From: Sipunculus nudus | Lineage: Eukaryota > Annelida > Sipuncula > Golfingiida > Sipunculidae | Direction of reading: 5' to 3' | Length of the DNA stretch: 64,000 nt | Assembly (NCBI GenBank): GCA_026874595.1 | Contig: CM049315.1 | Span: 77,053,401 to 77,117,400 of the forward strand | In this document: positions 62,215 to 64,000 of the stretch, one piece after another | How positions within the stretch are numbered: the stretch's first letter is position 1 | Layout: every line of letters begins with the position of its first letter | The notes under the pieces: generated by a model | Database searches by the model: none | Seen by the model: only the letters and a program-made list of their open reading frames with translations | Told to the model about the DNA's origin: nothing | Position numbers and translations under genes: made by a program

Positions 62215-62335
62215 TGTCGACCCTTCCTTAACGTTTCTTGAAAATCAGCTAAGTATAGTTTTTTACTTACTAACGAACAAACCGACAAACAGATATGGAT
62301 GAAAACATAACCTCCTTATTATGAAAACATAACTA
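62215..62335 (+). repeat. Possible dispersed-repeat 3' end
   Basis: 'ttactaacgaacaaaccgac', 'aaacagat' and 'gaaaacataacctccttatt' resemble the end of a repeat that I recall as common in marine invertebrates. Only one copy is in this window. Confidence 0.35.
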
Positions 62336-62479
62336 TATTTTAAAGAGATGCATCATACAGAGGCTCTATAAACAAGCATTCTCTGGTCAGATGGACTGCA
62401 GAGATCTGGGTTACATATTGACTTTGGCAGTGGTTAGTCCATATCTTTTCTGTTTAGCAAGCATGTCCAATTTCCAAAC

Positions 62480-62870
62480 AGACGACAGACGCTGAAATGG
62501 CTTGTCTTTATCAACTCCGCCCCTCTAATATAAAGCTTATATCTGCTCGAACGCATGATTCATTTATTATTTGTAAGCTCCGTAAGATTCCGTGCTTGAG
62601 CAGACGACAGTACATCCGTGGTCAGTATTCGCGCCTTCACCTTCTACAGCACCAGACCAATAATTCATCGTCCTTGCCAATAAATATGTCCTCGCATGGT
62701 CGATTTGTCCCAGTTCTGGTATGCCAAGGCAGCGTACACCGCAGTCAGATAAAGGGGGCTCGTTCAGGCCAGTTAGTGTGCAGACATCCTCCATCGCCTA
62801 TTGCAATCACTGGCCAATCTATTAGTCTCGTTACGTTGAGCTCTCTACTCAAGCTGACCCCCCCCCCCCC
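62480..62870. other. Mixed-composition block ending in a C run
   Basis: It holds a 127-codon plus-strand frame (62497-62880), the longest ATG-started frame in the window. The frame ends by translating a C run (62858-62870) as proline, and 75 codons are also open on the minus strand. Motifs 'attgcaatcactggccaatc' (C/EBP-like and CCAAT) near 62802 suggest regulatory DNA as an alternative. No gene is called. Confidence 0.35.
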
Positions 62871-62916
62871 TCCCCTTTAAAGCACCTGTTCAGAAAAAGA
62901 CTGTAACATCCCTGCT

Positions 62917-62920
<4 letters not shown>

Positions 62921-62961
<41 letters not shown>
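62921..62961. repeat. (AT)n microsatellite
   Basis: Uninterrupted TA dinucleotides. Confidence 0.97.
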
Positions 62962-62964
<3 letters not shown>

Positions 62965-63640
62965 ATGAGTGACCAAGGGGAACCCGCACACGCAAGCACG
63001 GAAAGCCGATATTACTCGGTATGTGTCTTGTTTTTGATAAAAGTTCCTGTCGTGCAATCATTCCAGTTGATAAAAAAAGCAAATGGTAATTTGACATGAA
63101 ATATATAATCTGTCATCGTTGCTGAAAATACAGAGTAGCTCTGGGAAAATTGAATATTGACATATACATGTACTGTATTGGTTCTCTACCAGTTTGATAT
63201 TTCTCATTCGATTCTTGAAATTAATAATGTTTCATTGTTATCAAATTATAATTAACTTACACTTTGCACAGTTTATCATATATGACAGGACCAATGCGTT
63301 CCAAATCATATGCATAACATTATCATGTAACATATTTGACTATATTTTTCTTATTTTAATTATAGTCCAATTCCTCACTGGAAAGAAAACTACTCATTTG
63401 ATCAGAGATAAGATCGTGTGCCTTTATTAATCTATCAGCTCTCCATTGCAACTGTCAGCTAGGTAACTGACGTCAGTCACGGGAAAATTCCATGTGACAA
63501 AAATACCGTACGTGTGCTTGATTAAAGCTAATTATATGTAACACTTTCAACACCACATTTTCAATACAAAGCAAAATTAACTGATAAATTTCATTCATAT
63601 GTTATATCACTCCATGACGTAATACCTGGACCAGCAAAGG
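62962..63640. other. Non-coding AT-rich stretch
   Basis: No gene. A 12-bp palindrome ACTGACGTCAGT containing a CRE lies at 63466-63477. Confidence 0.55.
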
Positions 63641-63644
63641 TACA

Positions 63645-63945
63645 GGTCGAGCGTTATGGCATTATGTTCAGGGCGCTGGACTTGTGACCGCAAGGTTGTG
63701 GGTTCGCAACCTGTTCAGACCGCCGTCTGCTCTAAGACTCCCAGGCAAAGTTTTTACCACAAGGGTGCGCTCATTCCACCCAGGAGTTAATGGGTACTGG
63801 TAATGGGAGGCAGGCACATGTAGAAAGATTAACCTATTGGCGCCTGTTATGGCTGCTTGGGTTGTATGCTCCCCAGGGAGCAGAGAAAAGCTACAAGAAT
63901 AAACAAGCCCGAAAGATTAGGATGGCAAAGTGTAAAGTCGGATGA
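63645..63945 (+). mobile_element. tRNA-type SINE (third family)
   Basis: A tRNA-like head has 'cagggcgctggacttgtgac' and a B-box-like 'aggttgtgggttcgcaacct' (63692-63711). A body follows with 'gttaatgggtactggtaatg', 'attggcgcctgttatggctg', 'cttgggttgtatgctcccca' and 'gggagcagagaaaagctac'. The 'atgctccccagggagc' core resembles conserved central domains I recall from molluscan SINEs. No LINE partner is visible. Confidence 0.65.
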
Positions 63946-64000
63946 GACTGACGTCGTTGGTGATATCAGACTATAAACCCCCACCTTTTTTTACTTTTAC

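Noticed and set aside
62497-62880. 127-codon frame, the longest ATG-started frame
   Set aside because: Ends in a translated C run, has no recognisable domain, and the opposite strand is open over 75 codons as well.

Overview
The window looks like a gene desert from an animal nuclear genome, most likely a marine mollusc and probably a bivalve. It is AT-rich and full of long (AT)n, (CT/AG)n and (GT)n arrays. It also has tRNA-headed SINEs, many short inverted-repeat elements, and a 'gaccttgaccttgacctttgacc' plus (ACAG)n repeat that I associate with molluscan genomes. The organism call is inference. No convincing protein-coding gene, functional tRNA or rRNA, CRISPR array or prokaryotic operon was found. 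The longest ATG-started open frames are only about 100-130 codons. None matches a family I recognise, and several lie inside repeats.

Layout. 0-3.3 kb: a mollusc-type dispersed repeat with a (CAGA)n tract and hairpin end, then unique AT-rich DNA. 3.3-3.8 kb: the first copy of a short element (family A) with 16-bp terminal inverted repeats and TTAA flanks; relatives lie at 9.3, 45.4, 49.3 and 54.0 kb. 5.9-8.2 kb: GC-richer blocks that look like conserved non-coding DNA. 10.9-12.4 kb: two SINE copies in opposite orientation. 12.8-21.7 kb: candidate regulatory DNA, including a paired-class homeodomain P3 site at 15.08 kb. The same stretch holds two decayed minisatellite fields (16.4-17.5 and 18.9-19.7 kb), a recent 136-bp tandem duplication, and a mariner-type short element (family C). 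26-31.7 kb: a family B element, a 1-kb block of TCGTAGG/CCTACGA motifs, an inverted-repeat element and a SINE. 33.7-38.5 kb: another SINE, an old duplicated repeat, and a dense E2F/CCAAT/E-box/octamer cluster near 36.8-37.2 kb. 39-49 kb: family B and A copies, a 94-bp tandem array, and a GC-rich decayed coding-like relic at 47.3-47.9 kb. 49.2-49.75 kb: a 39-bp minisatellite grown from the end of a family A element. 51.9-55.2 kb: more B and C elements, including a C inserted into an A. 57-64 kb: two other SINE types, long microsatellites, and a possible promoter plus first exon at 61.28-61.9 kb.

How it works together. I see no pathway or multigene system. The content suggests a regulatory or intergenic landscape between distant genes, colonised by non-autonomous elements whose enzymes are encoded elsewhere. 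The most testable items are three: the minisatellite born from a transposon end, the nested element that gives a relative insertion order, and the two candidate regulatory clusters (15.08 kb and 36.75-37.2 kb). All repeat families were recognised by internal comparison within this window; no database search was possible.
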